NCBI GenBank assembly: GCA_963973915.1
Contig: CAXBBM010000002.1
Coordinates: forward strand, 124,001 to 188,000
Direction: 5' to 3'
DNA from: Polycyclovorans sp002706265
GTDB lineage: Bacteria; Pseudomonadota; Gammaproteobacteria; Nevskiales; Nevskiaceae
DNA length: 64,000 nt
The notes under the pieces are model-generated. The model was given only the letters and a program-made list of their open reading frames with translations. It ran no database searches and was not told where the DNA came from. Positions 17,029 to 25,728 of this stretch are shown here, one piece after another; positions within the stretch are counted from its first letter, which is position 1, and each line of letters opens with the position of its first letter. A program made the translations under genes and the position numbers.

Positions 17029-18471
17029 TCACCGAGCGGGGTTGCCGAAGCCCCACCCCCGTCTGCGGTTGCGCGCGATCCCCAGCAACACGGTCAGCAC
17101 CAGCAGGCTGATGCCGCCGAAGTGTCCGCCGCCGCTGCCGCCGTCCACTGCGTCGCCAGCGGAGCCCAAGGCGCCCGTGGCGTTTTGCCCCGATGAGGCG
17201 CGCGAGGTCCCGCCCGACACCGGGTCCAGTGCATTGCGGATGCCGGCGCTTTCGTCCCAGGCGACCGACAGACGCCCGAAGAGGTCAGTGCCGGTGGGAT
17301 TGCTGCAGCTGCTGGAGCCGCCGCTGAGCACGCCCACCAGCACGCCGTTCTGGTTCCACAGGCCCGCCCCCGATGAGCCGGTTTCGGTGGTGCCCTCGCG
17401 CCAGCGCACCCCCCAGGCGTCAACGGTGAAGCGGTCGAGGCCGAGAAGGCCGCCCTCGTCGTTGACCCGCACATCGTTGTTGATCGTGGCCGGGCCGTCG
17501 AACAGGCTGATTTTCTTTTGGTCGCCGTTGGGGTGATGGACGCTGACGCCGGACAGGGGCGCGGCGGGCACCGCCGACCAATCTCCGAAGCGGGCATTGA
17601 ACGCTCGGGGCACCGGGCTGTTGAGGACCACCAGCGTGGTGTCGGCCTGTACCGATTCGGCCAGCCAGGTGCTGCCGCTCACGACGTCGCGACTCACGTT
17701 TCCGTCGTTGGCGCCCATGCACACCGAGCGCTGGTAGTTGAAGACCGCGTTGACCGACCTGGCATTGCCGGGGGTCACGCTGCAGTGACGCGCGGTGATC
17801 AACAGCGGTCGCTGGTCGTTGGCGGTGTTGTTGAGCAGGGTGGCGCTGCAGACCGCGCGCGTCATGCCGCTGCCGACGGTGATGAGGGTTGTCGCCCTCA
17901 CCGGGTTGCCCCAGGCGTTGGCCTGCGGACAGGCGACGTCGATTTGCTTGCACGTGCCCGAATCGCCCGCGGCTTTCGAGGTGAAGCCCTGCACGTCTTC
18001 ATAGCCGTGATAGACCAGCTCCAGCGACACGACGGCGTTCTCGGGCAGTGCATCGCTTGACCAGGTCAGGGTGGCCAGTTCGCCCGGCACATCGGGCAGC
18101 CACTGGGGCTGGCCCTCGTGAACGGTGATGACATGCGGCTCAGACAGCCCTTCGGACTGCCAATACAGCGGCTCGCCCTGGGGCCAGTGATGCACCTGAA
18201 GGCGCAGCCCCAGCGTTTTGGCGCCGGCCGAAAAAATGCTGACGCCCCCACTGTCGCCCCGAATCTCGGCAAGCGATGGCGCAAGGCCCACCGCATAGAC
18301 CAAGGGCATGGCCGAGGAGGCGGCCACGGATTCGGCAACGGCGCGCTCGTCGGTGACCGCCATCGGCAGGGCGGCCGCGGCGGTGGCTGAGATCAACGCC
18401 ATCAGCGTGCCCAGCGCCGCCAGGAGTCGGTTCAATCCGAGTTTGGGTTTGGGTTGATTGCGTTGGGGCAT
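17029..18471 (-). CDS. Secreted trypsin-like serine protease with GlyGly-CTERM-type tail
   Basis: Predicted secreted serine endopeptidase, 480 residues, similar in plan to lysyl endopeptidases. The ATG at 18469-18471 is preceded by an AGAGAG ribosome site and starts a signal peptide ending in AAAALP. Triad candidates are His in LLITARHC (about residue 228), Asp in ADTTLVVLN (about 276) and Ser in TGSSGAGLW (about 368). The C-terminus has a glycine-rich linker, a hydrophobic helix and an arginine-rich end (GGISLLVLTVLLGIARNRRR), the tripartite GlyGly-CTERM signal processed by rhombosortase. That suggests surface sorting through type II secretion. An earlier TTG start (18504) has no support. 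Confidence 0.82.
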   Translation of the reverse strand: MPQRNQPKPKLGLNRLLAALGTLMALISATAAAALPMAVTDERAVAESVAASSAMPLVYAVGLAPSLAEIRGDSGGVSIFSAGAKTLGLRLQVHHWPQGEPLYWQSEGLSEPHVITVHEGQPQWLPDVPGELATLTWSSDALPENAVVSLELVYHGYEDVQGFTSKAAGDSGTCKQIDVACPQANAWGNPVRATTLITVGSGMTRAVCSATLLNNTANDQRPLLITARHCSVTPGNARSVNAVFNYQRSVCMGANDGNVSRDVVSGSTWLAESVQADTTLVVLNSPVPRAFNARFGDWSAVPAAPLSGVSVHHPNGDQKKISLFDGPATINNDVRVNDEGGLLGLDRFTVDAWGVRWREGTTETGSSGAGLWNQNGVLVGVLSGGSSSCSNPTGTDLFGRLSVAWDESAGIRNALDPVSGGTSRASSGQNATGALGSAGDAVDGGSGGGHFGGISLLVLTVLLGIARNRRRGWGFGNPAR

Positions 18472-18500
18472 CGGGCACTCTCTGGTGGGGGCCCGCAAGC

Positions 18501-19454
18501 TCAATCGGGGCCGGCGGGCGGTGTTTCGTTCTTGAAATAGCGTAACGAGCTGACCGGCTGATCAGATGAAACGTGCAGGTCGCCGGGCGCGAATTTGTCG
18601 CCCTGCAACACGGCCAGCCAATGACTCTGGCCGGAGCGCACCACGGATTCGACGACTTCGCCCACGGTGCTGTCATCAGTGGTACGCATCAGTCGACAAC
18701 CGGCCTCGGGGGCACATGCCGATGCGCCCAGTGCCAGGAAGCGCTTGGCCTGTCCGAGGTAGTGCAGCCGCGCGATCACTTCCTGCCCGGTGAAGCAGCC
18801 CTTGGTGAAGCTGAGGCCATTGAGCCGATCAACGCCCGCGTGCTGGGCGATGAAGCGATCCTGGGTTTCAGGCCCCAGATTGGCAATGCCGGCCTGGAGG
18901 TCTGCCAGGCGCCACGCGTCGGTGAGGTCGTGATCGAGGTGCGCGCGCGGTGCGGAGGGCGACCAGATCACCCAGCGTCGGTGCTGCCCTGGACGGGGAA
19001 CGACCAGCCGGCCCCCGTCCAGGTGCTGGCCCATGTCTGGCGAGGCGTCCTTGCCGAGCAGCGGCGCGAGCGCTTCGTACAGATCAGCCGGCAGTGCGCC
19101 CGCCGCTGGCGCCCCGATGATTGCGGTCGCCGATGCCGAATCCAGCGCCTCAATGCGCACATCGCTGCGCAGCACGAACATTTTGAGCCGCTTGATCACC
19201 GATTCGACCAGTGTCCGGGGCAGGTCGAACCAGTACGCCTCCGGCGCCGCGCGCATCAGAAAACCGGTGGCCAGCAGGCGGCCCTTGGGGCTGTTCAATG
19301 ACGTGAATTGCTGCTGGGCCACCCCCAGGGCGCCCACATCATTGCTGAGCTGGCCTTGCAACAGCCGCAGGGCGTCGCCGCCCTCGATGCGAATCAGCCC
19401 CCGGTGTGAGAGGGTGCCGATGGTGGAAGTTGGGTCTGGAACATTGCGAGTCAT
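18501..19454 (-). CDS. ygfZ: Folate-binding protein YgfZ (Fe-S cluster maintenance)
   Basis: YgfZ/CAF17-type folate-dependent protein, 317 residues, that supports repair or assembly of certain Fe-S enzymes. The diagnostic motif KGCFTGQE, with its conserved cysteine, is present at about residue 225, and the N-terminal LLQGQLSNDV and FTSLNSPKGRL segments match the tetrahydrofolate-binding family. I use the ATG at 19452-19454, not the upstream extension, because the latter runs into the divergent gene. It is divergent from the succinate dehydrogenase cluster, an Fe-S enzyme, which fits its role. Confidence 0.9.
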   Translation of the reverse strand: MTRNVPDPTSTIGTLSHRGLIRIEGGDALRLLQGQLSNDVGALGVAQQQFTSLNSPKGRLLATGFLMRAAPEAYWFDLPRTLVESVIKRLKMFVLRSDVRIEALDSASATAIIGAPAAGALPADLYEALAPLLGKDASPDMGQHLDGGRLVVPRPGQHRRWVIWSPSAPRAHLDHDLTDAWRLADLQAGIANLGPETQDRFIAQHAGVDRLNGLSFTKGCFTGQEVIARLHYLGQAKRFLALGASACAPEAGCRLMRTTDDSTVGEVVESVVRSGQSHWLAVLQGDKFAPGDLHVSSDQPVSSLRYFKNETPPAGPD

Positions 19455-19480
19455 GCCCGAGATTGTCACAATCCGCGCCC

Positions 19481-19723
19481 GTGAAGCCAACCGCCACACC
19501 ACCCGACGAAGCCTCCGCCGACCCTCAGCCTGTGGGTCGCGATGCCGACGTCGTCCGCCTGCGGGACCTGTTGGCCCCCCCCGAGGCCCAGGCTGCGCCG
19601 ACCGTCAAGGTCTGGTCAGGCGAGGCCGACGGCAAGGTCAAAGAGTTTGGCGGACGCCAGAATGGTCTTGACCCGACCCGTTACGGCGACTGGGAAAAGA
19701 ACGGCCGGTGTATTGATTTTTAA
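19481..19723 (+). CDS. SdhAF4-like succinate dehydrogenase assembly factor (DUF1674)
   Basis: Small protein of about 80 residues ending in DPTRYGDWEKNGRCIDF, the highly conserved C-terminal signature of the DUF1674/SDHAF4 family. SDHAF4 binds flavinylated SdhA and promotes assembly with SdhB. The start is taken as GTG at 19481, since upstream sequence runs into the divergent ygfZ start only 26 bases away. The N-terminal half is proline-rich and probably disordered. It lies just upstream of sdhC in the same direction, which strongly supports the function. Confidence 0.85.
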   Translation: MKPTATPPDEASADPQPVGRDADVVRLRDLLAPPEAQAAPTVKVWSGEADGKVKEFGGRQNGLDPTRYGDWEKNGRCIDF

Positions 19724-19740
19724 AGCAGATCGTTGCGTCA

Positions 19741-19765
19741 GGGTGCGCCTTGGTGCGCCCGTTTT
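19741..19765 (+). terminator. Hairpin with short T-run before sdhC
   Basis: GGGTGCGCC and GGTGCGCCC form a near-complete stem with G-U pairs and a tight loop, followed by GTTTTC. It may partly end the transcript of the assembly-factor gene or attenuate read-through into sdhC. The same bases can be read as a GGTGCGCC direct repeat. Confidence 0.45.
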
Positions 19766-19783
19766 CATTACAGGGAGCATTCA

Positions 19784-20188
19784 ATGAGTTCACCCAAGTC
19801 AGGGCCGCAGGCAAGACCGCTGTCCCCCTTCATGCTGGGGCAGTACTACCGGTTTCAATTGACGTCGGTGCTGTCGTTCGCGCATCGCATCACCGGCCTC
19901 GGCCTGACCTTGGGCACCTTGCTGATCGCAGGCTGGCTCATCGCCCTGGCCAGCGGCCCCGAGCGCTACGCCGCCTTCGCCACGCACCTGACGGCCTGGT
20001 ACGGGCAGGTGCTGCTGTTCGCGTGGAGCTGGGCGTTCATGTACCACCTGTGCAACGGCATCCGCCATCTGGTGTGGGATGCCGGCCACGCGCTGGAACT
20101 GGACGCCGCCTACCGCAGCGGTTACATCGCGGTCGCCGCGTCTTTCGTCATCACGGCCGCGATCTGGGTCGCGGCCTACCTTGTTTGA
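19784..20188 (+). CDS. sdhC: Succinate dehydrogenase cytochrome b556 subunit
   Basis: SdhC, 134 residues, one of two membrane anchors of complex II that bind heme b and ubiquinone. The motif SFAHRITGLGLT is the SdhC quinone-site signature, and HLCNGIRHLVWD in the third helix carries the conserved heme-ligand histidine. Three hydrophobic helices are visible. The ATG at 19784 follows a GGGAGC ribosome site with good spacing; the frame runs upstream but without family similarity. First gene of sdhCDAB. Confidence 0.94.
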   Translation: MSSPKSGPQARPLSPFMLGQYYRFQLTSVLSFAHRITGLGLTLGTLLIAGWLIALASGPERYAAFATHLTAWYGQVLLFAWSWAFMYHLCNGIRHLVWDAGHALELDAAYRSGYIAVAASFVITAAIWVAAYLV

Positions 20189-20198
20189 GGGCAGATCC

Positions 20199-20576
20199 AT
20201 GAGCTTACGTTCGCCATTGTCACGCGCAAAGGGTCTGGGTTCGGCCAAGTCGGGGGTCCATCATTTCTGGATGCAGCGGGTGTCTGCCGTTGCGCTGGTG
20301 CCGCTCAGCCTGTGGTTCGTGTTTTCAGTTGCCCGGCTGGCCGGCGGCGACTACGCCGCGGTCGAGCACTGGGTGTCGGCGCCCAGCGTGGCCGTGGTGC
20401 TGATCCTGTTTCTGGGTGCAACGCTGTATCACTCGTTGCTGGGCGTGCAAACCATCGTGGAAGACTATGTGGGCCATGAAGGCGCCCGCATTGCGGTGTT
20501 GTTGCTGTCCAAGTTCGTGCACCTTGCCGTGGCCGCTGCCACCATCTTTGCGGTTCTTAAAATCGCGCTGGCCTGA
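20199..20576 (+). CDS. sdhD: Succinate dehydrogenase hydrophobic anchor subunit
   Basis: SdhD, 125 residues, second membrane anchor of complex II. It begins SLRSPLSRAKGLGSAKSGVHHFWMQRVSA, normal for the family; HFWMQRVSAVAL matches the quinone-proximal N-terminal segment, and LYHSLLGVQTIVEDYV in helix 2 carries the heme-ligand histidine and the D-Y pair. Three helices are predicted. It starts 10 bases after sdhC and is followed 26 bases later by sdhA. Confidence 0.93.
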   Translation: MSLRSPLSRAKGLGSAKSGVHHFWMQRVSAVALVPLSLWFVFSVARLAGGDYAAVEHWVSAPSVAVVLILFLGATLYHSLLGVQTIVEDYVGHEGARIAVLLLSKFVHLAVAAATIFAVLKIALA

Positions 20577-20602
20577 GGCCTGCTGCCCTAAAGAGATTGT
20601 TT

Positions 20603-22396
20603 ATGTCTGCTTACGAAATTGTTCACCATGAGTACGACGCGGTCGTCGTCGGCGCCGGCGGCTCGGGCTTGCGCGCCACCCTGGGCATGGCCGAATCGGG
20701 CCTGAAGACAGCCAACATCACCAAGGTCTTTCCCACCCGGTCGCACACGGTGGCGGCGCAGGGCGGCATCTCCGCGGCGCTGGCCAACATGGGCAAGGAC
20801 GACTGGCGCTGGCATTTTTACGACACCGTGAAGGGCTCTGACTGGCTGGGCGACCAGGACGCCATCCAGTACATGACCCGCGAGGCCATTCCCGCCGTCA
20901 TCGAGCTTGAACACTACGGCGTGCCTTTCAGCCGCACGCCGGAAGGCACCATTTACCAGCGTCCGTTTGGTGGCATGACCACCGACTTCGGCAAAGGGCC
21001 GCCGGCGCAGCGCACCTGTGCGGCCGCCGACCGCACCGGTCACGCCATGTTGCACACGCTCTACCAGCAGAGCCTCAAGTGCAAGGCGCAGTTCTACATC
21101 GAGTTTTTTGCGCTCGACCTGCTGATGGATGACCAGGGCCAGTGCTGCGGCGTGCTGGCGCTGGAAATGGCCACCGGCAAGATTCACCGCTTCCGCAGCC
21201 ACATGACCATTCTGGCCACCGGGGGCTACGGCCGCGCCTACTTCTCGGCCACCTCGGCCCACACCTGCACCGGCGACGGCAACGCCATGGTGCAGCGCGC
21301 CGGTCTGCCGCTGCAGGACATGGAGTTCGTGCAGTTTCACCCCACCGGCATCTACGGCGCGGGCTGCCTGATCACCGAGGGCGCACGCGGCGAAGGCGGG
21401 TATCTCACCAACAAGGACGGCGAGCGCTTCATGGAGCGTTATGCGCCCAGCGTGAAAGACCTGGCGCCGCGCGACATGGTCAGCCGCTCGATGGCCACCG
21501 AGATTCGTGAAGGCCGCGGCGTGGGTGAAGAAGCCGACCACATTCACCTGCACCTTGAGCATCTGGGCCCCGAAGTGCTGCACAAGCGGCTGCCGGGCAT
21601 CACCGAGTCGGCACAGATTTTCGCCGGTGTCGATGCCACCAAGGCGCCGATTCCCGTGGTGCCGACCGTGCACTACAACATGGGCGGCATCCCGGCCCTG
21701 TACACCGGCGAAGTCGTGACCCTGAAAGACGGCAATCCCGACAGCGTCGTCCCCGGTCTGATGGCCGTGGGCGAAGCCGCGTGCGTGTCGGTGCACGGTG
21801 CCAACCGCCTGGGTTCCAACTCGCTGCTCGATCTGGTGGTGTTCGGTCGTGCCGCGGCGATACGGACCGCCGAGATCGTCAAGCCGGGTCAGGCGCACAA
21901 GCGCATTTCCGGCCGCTCTGAAGAAGCCTCGCTGGCGCGCCTCGACAAGCTGCGCAACGCCAAGGGCGGCACGCCCACCGCGTCGCTGCGACTCGACATG
22001 CAGAAAACCATGCAGAAGCATTGCGCGGTGTTCCGCGACGGACCGCTGATGCAGGAGGGCATTGCCAAGCTCAAGGGCATCATCGAAGGCTTCGATACCG
22101 ATCTGCAGGTCACCGACCGCTCGCTGATCTGGAACACCGACCTGATGGAAACCCTGGAGCTGGACAACCTGCTCGGCCAGGCGCTGGTGACCATTGTGGG
22201 CGCCGAGAATCGCGCGGAGTCACGCGGTGCGCACGCCCGCGACGACCTGAAGGATCGCGACGACCAGCAGTGGCTCAAGCACACGGTGGCCTGGCGCAGC
22301 GACCGCAGTGAGGTCACGCTGGACTATCGCCCGGTGCACATGCAGCCGATGGACGCGGATGTCGATCACATTCCGCCCATGGCCCGCAAATACTGA
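20603..22396 (+). CDS. sdhA: Succinate dehydrogenase flavoprotein subunit
   Basis: SdhA, 597 residues, the FAD subunit oxidising succinate to fumarate. The dinucleotide motif VVVGAGGSGLRA is near the N-terminus; SHTVAAQGG contains the histidine that covalently binds FAD; the HPTGIYGAGCLITEGARGEGG and RDMVSRSMATEI segments hold substrate-site residues, and HGANRLGSNSLLDLVVFGR is the second FAD segment. ATG at 20603 is used; a TTG two codons earlier is possible. Length is normal. Its flavinylation and assembly would depend on SdhE and the SdhAF4-like protein encoded close by. Confidence 0.97.
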   Translation: MSAYEIVHHEYDAVVVGAGGSGLRATLGMAESGLKTANITKVFPTRSHTVAAQGGISAALANMGKDDWRWHFYDTVKGSDWLGDQDAIQYMTREAIPAVIELEHYGVPFSRTPEGTIYQRPFGGMTTDFGKGPPAQRTCAAADRTGHAMLHTLYQQSLKCKAQFYIEFFALDLLMDDQGQCCGVLALEMATGKIHRFRSHMTILATGGYGRAYFSATSAHTCTGDGNAMVQRAGLPLQDMEFVQFHPTGIYGAGCLITEGARGEGGYLTNKDGERFMERYAPSVKDLAPRDMVSRSMATEIREGRGVGEEADHIHLHLEHLGPEVLHKRLPGITESAQIFAGVDATKAPIPVVPTVHYNMGGIPALYTGEVVTLKDGNPDSVVPGLMAVGEAACVSVHGANRLGSNSLLDLVVFGRAAAIRTAEIVKPGQAHKRISGRSEEASLARLDKLRNAKGGTPTASLRLDMQKTMQKHCAVFRDGPLMQEGIAKLKGIIEGFDTDLQVTDRSLIWNTDLMETLELDNLLGQALVTIVGAENRAESRGAHARDDLKDRDDQQWLKHTVAWRSDRSEVTLDYRPVHMQPMDADVDHIPPMARKY

Positions 22397-22460
22397 GTCC
22401 GTACTGATCGGTCGTCATCGACCGCTCTTTAATCCTTTATCGCTGATGGAGTAAGCCGCA

Positions 22461-23246
22461 ATGGCCCAGTTCTCACTGCCCCAGAACTCGAAGATCGACA
22501 AATCGGCCGGCAAGCATTTTCCGGCGCCCAGCGGCGCCAGGAACGTGCAGACCTTCAAGGTCTATCGCTATGACCCCGACACCGGCGCCAATCCAAGGGT
22601 TGATGTCTACGACATCGACATGGACGCCTGCGGGCCGATGGTTCTCGATGCCCTGATCAAGATCAAGAACGAGACCGACGCGACCCTGACCTTCCGTCGC
22701 TCCTGCCGCGAAGGCATCTGCGGGTCGTGCGCGATGAACATTGACGGCGGCAACACGCTGGCCTGCACCAAGCCCTGCAGTGAGGTGAAGGGCGACGTGT
22801 CCATCTATCCCTTGCCGCACCTGCCGGTGGTCAAGGATCTGGTGCCCGACCTGACGCACTTCTATGCCCAGCTGGCGTCGATTGAGCCGTGGCTGAAGTC
22901 CGACACCGCAGCGCCCACCCGTGAGCGCCTGCAAAGCGAAGAAGACCGCGCCAAGCTCGACGGCCTGTACGAGTGCATTCTGTGCGCCTGCTGCTCGACC
23001 AGTTGCCCCAGCTACTGGTGGAACGGCGATCGCTACCTTGGCCCTGCGGTGCTCATGCAGGCCTACCGCTGGCTGGTGGACTCGCGCGACGAAGCCACCG
23101 GCGAACGCCTCGATGCGCTGGAAGATCCTTTCAAGCTCTATCGTTGCCACACCATCATGAACTGCGCCAAGACCTGCCCCAAAGGGCTGAACCCGGCCAA
23201 GGCGATTGCCGAAGTGAAGAAATTGATGGTCGAGCGCACGGTCTGA
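22461..23246 (+). CDS. sdhB: Succinate dehydrogenase iron-sulfur subunit
   Basis: SdhB, 261 residues, passing electrons from SdhA to the membrane anchors. All three cluster motifs are present: the [2Fe-2S] ferredoxin-like CREGICGSC with a distal cysteine, the [4Fe-4S] CILCACCSTSCPS, and the C-terminal CHTIMNCAKTCPKGLNP for the [3Fe-4S] and last [4Fe-4S] ligands. It lies 64 bases after sdhA with a GGAG-type ribosome site, and an intrinsic terminator follows its stop. Confidence 0.97.
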   Translation: MAQFSLPQNSKIDKSAGKHFPAPSGARNVQTFKVYRYDPDTGANPRVDVYDIDMDACGPMVLDALIKIKNETDATLTFRRSCREGICGSCAMNIDGGNTLACTKPCSEVKGDVSIYPLPHLPVVKDLVPDLTHFYAQLASIEPWLKSDTAAPTRERLQSEEDRAKLDGLYECILCACCSTSCPSYWWNGDRYLGPAVLMQAYRWLVDSRDEATGERLDALEDPFKLYRCHTIMNCAKTCPKGLNPAKAIAEVKKLMVERTV

Positions 23247-23267
23247 ACACGGCGCGTCGCGATCCGG

Positions 23268-23293
23268 AAGGCGGCCCTCGCGGCCGCTTTTTT
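23268..23293 (+). terminator. Intrinsic terminator after sdhB
   Basis: Stem GCGGCC/GGCCGC, extended by AAG pairing into the following T-run, loop CTCGC, then six Ts. It should end most sdhCDAB transcripts and lower expression of sdhE and ygfX relative to the enzyme genes. Confidence 0.75.
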
Positions 23294-23310
23294 GCTTGAT
23301 GGAGAAGGGC

Positions 23311-23544
23311 ATGGATGCCGCAAGACTGACGTGGTTGCTGCGCCGCGGAATGAAGGAACTGGACGTCATGGCGACCCGCTACCACGCTGATCGCTATCCC
23401 CAGGCGCCCGCTGCCGAACGGCAGGCCTTTGAGCGCCTGCTGTCTGAGGTGGAAGACCCGGACATCTGGGCCTGGACGATGGGCTACGACCAGCCTCCCG
23501 AGGAGTACCACGATGTCATCCGGGAATTTCGAATCTTCCGTTGA
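23311..23544 (+). CDS. sdhE: FAD assembly factor SdhE
   Basis: SdhE (CptB/YgfY, DUF339), about 77 residues, which helps attach FAD covalently to SdhA. The hallmark RRGMKELD near residue 11 contains the RGxxE motif that contacts SdhA, and DPDIWAWTMG is also conserved. I use ATG 23311 because GGAG lies 6 bases upstream; ATG 23299 and TTG 23296 are alternatives adding four or five residues. It directly follows sdhB's terminator and overlaps ygfX by 32 bases. Confidence 0.9.
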   Translation: MDAARLTWLLRRGMKELDVMATRYHADRYPQAPAAERQAFERLLSEVEDPDIWAWTMGYDQPPEEYHDVIREFRIFR

Positions 23545-23947
23545 GCTGGTGCTGCGCCCGTCGCGCAGCGCCCTGATGATGGCGCTGTGGGTGCATGCCC
23601 TGCCCGCCGCACTGCTGCCGTTCACTGGGCTTGCGCCCTCCTGGATGATGGGTCTGGCCGGGCTTATCGCCCTGTCGTGGATTGCCCTGCGGCACCACCC
23701 CGCGCTGGGGTTTGGCAAGCGTGCCATCACCCGTATCCGCTGGGAGGCCGAAGGCCAGTGGTTCATCTGGCGCGGCGGCAAGCGCATCGCCGCCGAGCTG
23801 CTCGACGACACCGTGGTGCATCCGCGCATGGTGGTGCTGCGCTTCAAGATCGACACGGGCAAGCGCGTCACCCGCCTGCTGACGGGCGACGAGACCACGC
23901 CAGGCAATTTTCGCCGCCTCAAGGCGCGTCTGACCCTGCCGCGGTAG
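23513..23947 (+). CDS. ygfX: YgfX-like membrane protein
   Basis: Small inner-membrane protein of 144 residues, likely YgfX (CptA family), the standard partner gene of sdhE. Two hydrophobic helices lie at about residues 20-55 (LMMALWVHALPAALLPF and MMGLAGLIALSWIAL), followed by a basic beta-rich cytosolic part. E. coli YgfX has been described as a toxin affecting cytoskeletal proteins with SdhE as antidote, though that role is debated. The call rests on size, topology and overlap with sdhE more than on a clear motif. Confidence 0.72.
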   Translation: MSSGNFESSVELVLRPSRSALMMALWVHALPAALLPFTGLAPSWMMGLAGLIALSWIALRHHPALGFGKRAITRIRWEAEGQWFIWRGGKRIAAELLDDTVVHPRMVVLRFKIDTGKRVTRLLTGDETTPGNFRRLKARLTLPR

Positions 23948-23974
23948 TGTGACCGTCAAAAAGGGCCGCGCCTC

Positions 23975-25708
23975 GTGTTTCTGATTGACAAGATCATTCT
24001 GCTTGCGGCCATTCTGATTCTGGTCGGCATCGTTTCCAGCAAGCTGTCCGCGCGGATGGGTCTGCCGGTGCTGGTGCTGTTCCTGATCATCGGCATGCTG
24101 GCCGGCGACGGCGGCATTGGCGGCATCATCTTCAACAATGCCGACGCGGCGCACGCGCTCGGCACGCTGGCCTTGGCAATGATCCTGTACGACGGCGGGC
24201 TGCAGACGCCCATCGCGTCGATCAAGTCGGTGTGGAAGCCGTCGGCGCTGCTGGCCACGCTGGGCGTGCTGGTCACCGCGGCGATTGCCGGGTTCACCGC
24301 GTGCTGGGCGCTCGATCTGCCGCTGATGGAGGGGCTGCTGGTGGGCGCCATCGTCGGGTCTACAGACGCCGCCGCCGTGTTCTCGCTGCTGCGCAACGCC
24401 GGGATTCACGTCGCGCCGCGACTCAAGTCGACCCTGGAGATCGAAAGCGCTTCGAACGACCCGATGGCGATCTTCCTCACCGTTGGCCTGCTCGAAGTGC
24501 TGATGAACGATCTGCCCTTCGGCATCGGTCTGGTGCAGATGTTCGCCCTGCAAATGGGGGTGGGCGTGGCCGTGGGGCTGGCCGTGGGCTGGGTGGCAGT
24601 GCGGGTCATCAACCGCATTCACCTCCTGGCCACGGGCTTGTATCCGGTGCTGGTCGCCGCGTTCGGGCTGCTGGCCTTCGGGGTCGCGGCCAATCTGCAG
24701 GGCAGTGGCTTCCTGGCCGTGTTTGTGGCGGGCGTCTTTGTCGGCAACAGCCGGTTCGTTTTTCAGCGCAGCACCTTCCTGTTTCATGACGGACTGGCCT
24801 GGCTGGGGCAGATCACCATGTTCGTGGTGCTGGGCCTGCTGGTGCATCCGCCATCGCTGCTGGACGTCTGGCAGGAAGGGCTGATCATTTCATTCGTGCT
24901 GATCTTTGTTGCGCGGCCCCTGGCGGTATTGCCGATCCTGCTGCCCTTTGGCTTCAATGCCCGCGAGATCGCCCTGGTTTCGTGGGTGGGCCTGCGCGGT
25001 TCGGTGCCCATCATCCTGGCGATTTTTCCGCTGATCTTCGGCCTGTCGGGCGCGCCGCTGATCTTCAACGTGGTGTTCTTCGTGGTGTTGATCTCGGCCA
25101 CGGTGCAAGGCTCCACCTTGCCCATCGTCGCCCGCAAGCTGGGTCTGGCCACGCCGCCGCCGCCGGTGCCGCCGGCCACGCTGGAGATCACCGCCTTGGG
25201 TGATGTCGATGCCGACATCGTGGAATACATACTTGGTGACACCTGCCGCGCCGCGGGTCGGCGGCTGTCGCAGATGGCGCTGCCCGACAGCACCGTGGTG
25301 GCCATGATCACCCGCCAGCAGACGGTCATACCGCCGCGCGGCTCTACCACGCTGGAGGCCGGAGATCACCTGTTCGTGGTGCTGCGACCCGAAACCCGGC
25401 CGTTCGTCGATCGCGTGTTTTCGTCGCACGTGGGCGAAGCCGTCGTGGCGATGTTGCCGGCGGCCGAACTGCGCCTGAAAGGCACGACCCGCATCGAAGA
25501 CCTGCTGCGCTGTTACGGCATCGATCTGGCCATCGAAGGCGGGCTGACGCTGGATCAGGTGCTGCGCCGGCATCTGGGCGACGCGGCGGCAGTGGACGCC
25601 AGCGTCACCTTGAACGGCACCGTGATGCGCATCTGTGAAATGGTCGACCGCCGCATCGCGACGGTGGGATTGAAGCGGTCCACCGAGGGCGCCGGGGCCT
25701 TGGGCTGA
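23975..25708 (+). CDS. nhaP2: NhaP2-type K+/H+ antiporter
   Basis: Monovalent cation:proton antiporter of the CPA1 family, 577 residues. About twelve membrane helices span residues 1-390, with the conserved IVGSTDAAAVFSLL and ESASNDPMAIFLT motifs that hold the transport aspartates. The cytosolic C-terminus contains an RCK_C (TrkA-C) domain around residues 410-490 and a CorC_HlyC-like end, the NhaP2/CvrA arrangement. The start is GTG at 23975. The probable role is potassium extrusion and osmotic or pH adaptation. It is followed at once by an ArsC-like gene (TGATG junction). Confidence 0.9.
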   Translation: MFLIDKIILLAAILILVGIVSSKLSARMGLPVLVLFLIIGMLAGDGGIGGIIFNNADAAHALGTLALAMILYDGGLQTPIASIKSVWKPSALLATLGVLVTAAIAGFTACWALDLPLMEGLLVGAIVGSTDAAAVFSLLRNAGIHVAPRLKSTLEIESASNDPMAIFLTVGLLEVLMNDLPFGIGLVQMFALQMGVGVAVGLAVGWVAVRVINRIHLLATGLYPVLVAAFGLLAFGVAANLQGSGFLAVFVAGVFVGNSRFVFQRSTFLFHDGLAWLGQITMFVVLGLLVHPPSLLDVWQEGLIISFVLIFVARPLAVLPILLPFGFNAREIALVSWVGLRGSVPIILAIFPLIFGLSGAPLIFNVVFFVVLISATVQGSTLPIVARKLGLATPPPPVPPATLEITALGDVDADIVEYILGDTCRAAGRRLSQMALPDSTVVAMITRQQTVIPPRGSTTLEAGDHLFVVLRPETRPFVDRVFSSHVGEAVVAMLPAAELRLKGTTRIEDLLRCYGIDLAIEGGLTLDQVLRRHLGDAAAVDASVTLNGTVMRICEMVDRRIATVGLKRSTEGAGALG

Positions 25709-25728
25709 TGGAGTGCCAGAATGTCGCC

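Noticed and set aside
20588..22021. Long open frame (477 codons) on the minus strand opposite sdhA
   Set aside because: It mirrors codon-position GC bias of a certain gene; it has no family motifs and no ribosome site.
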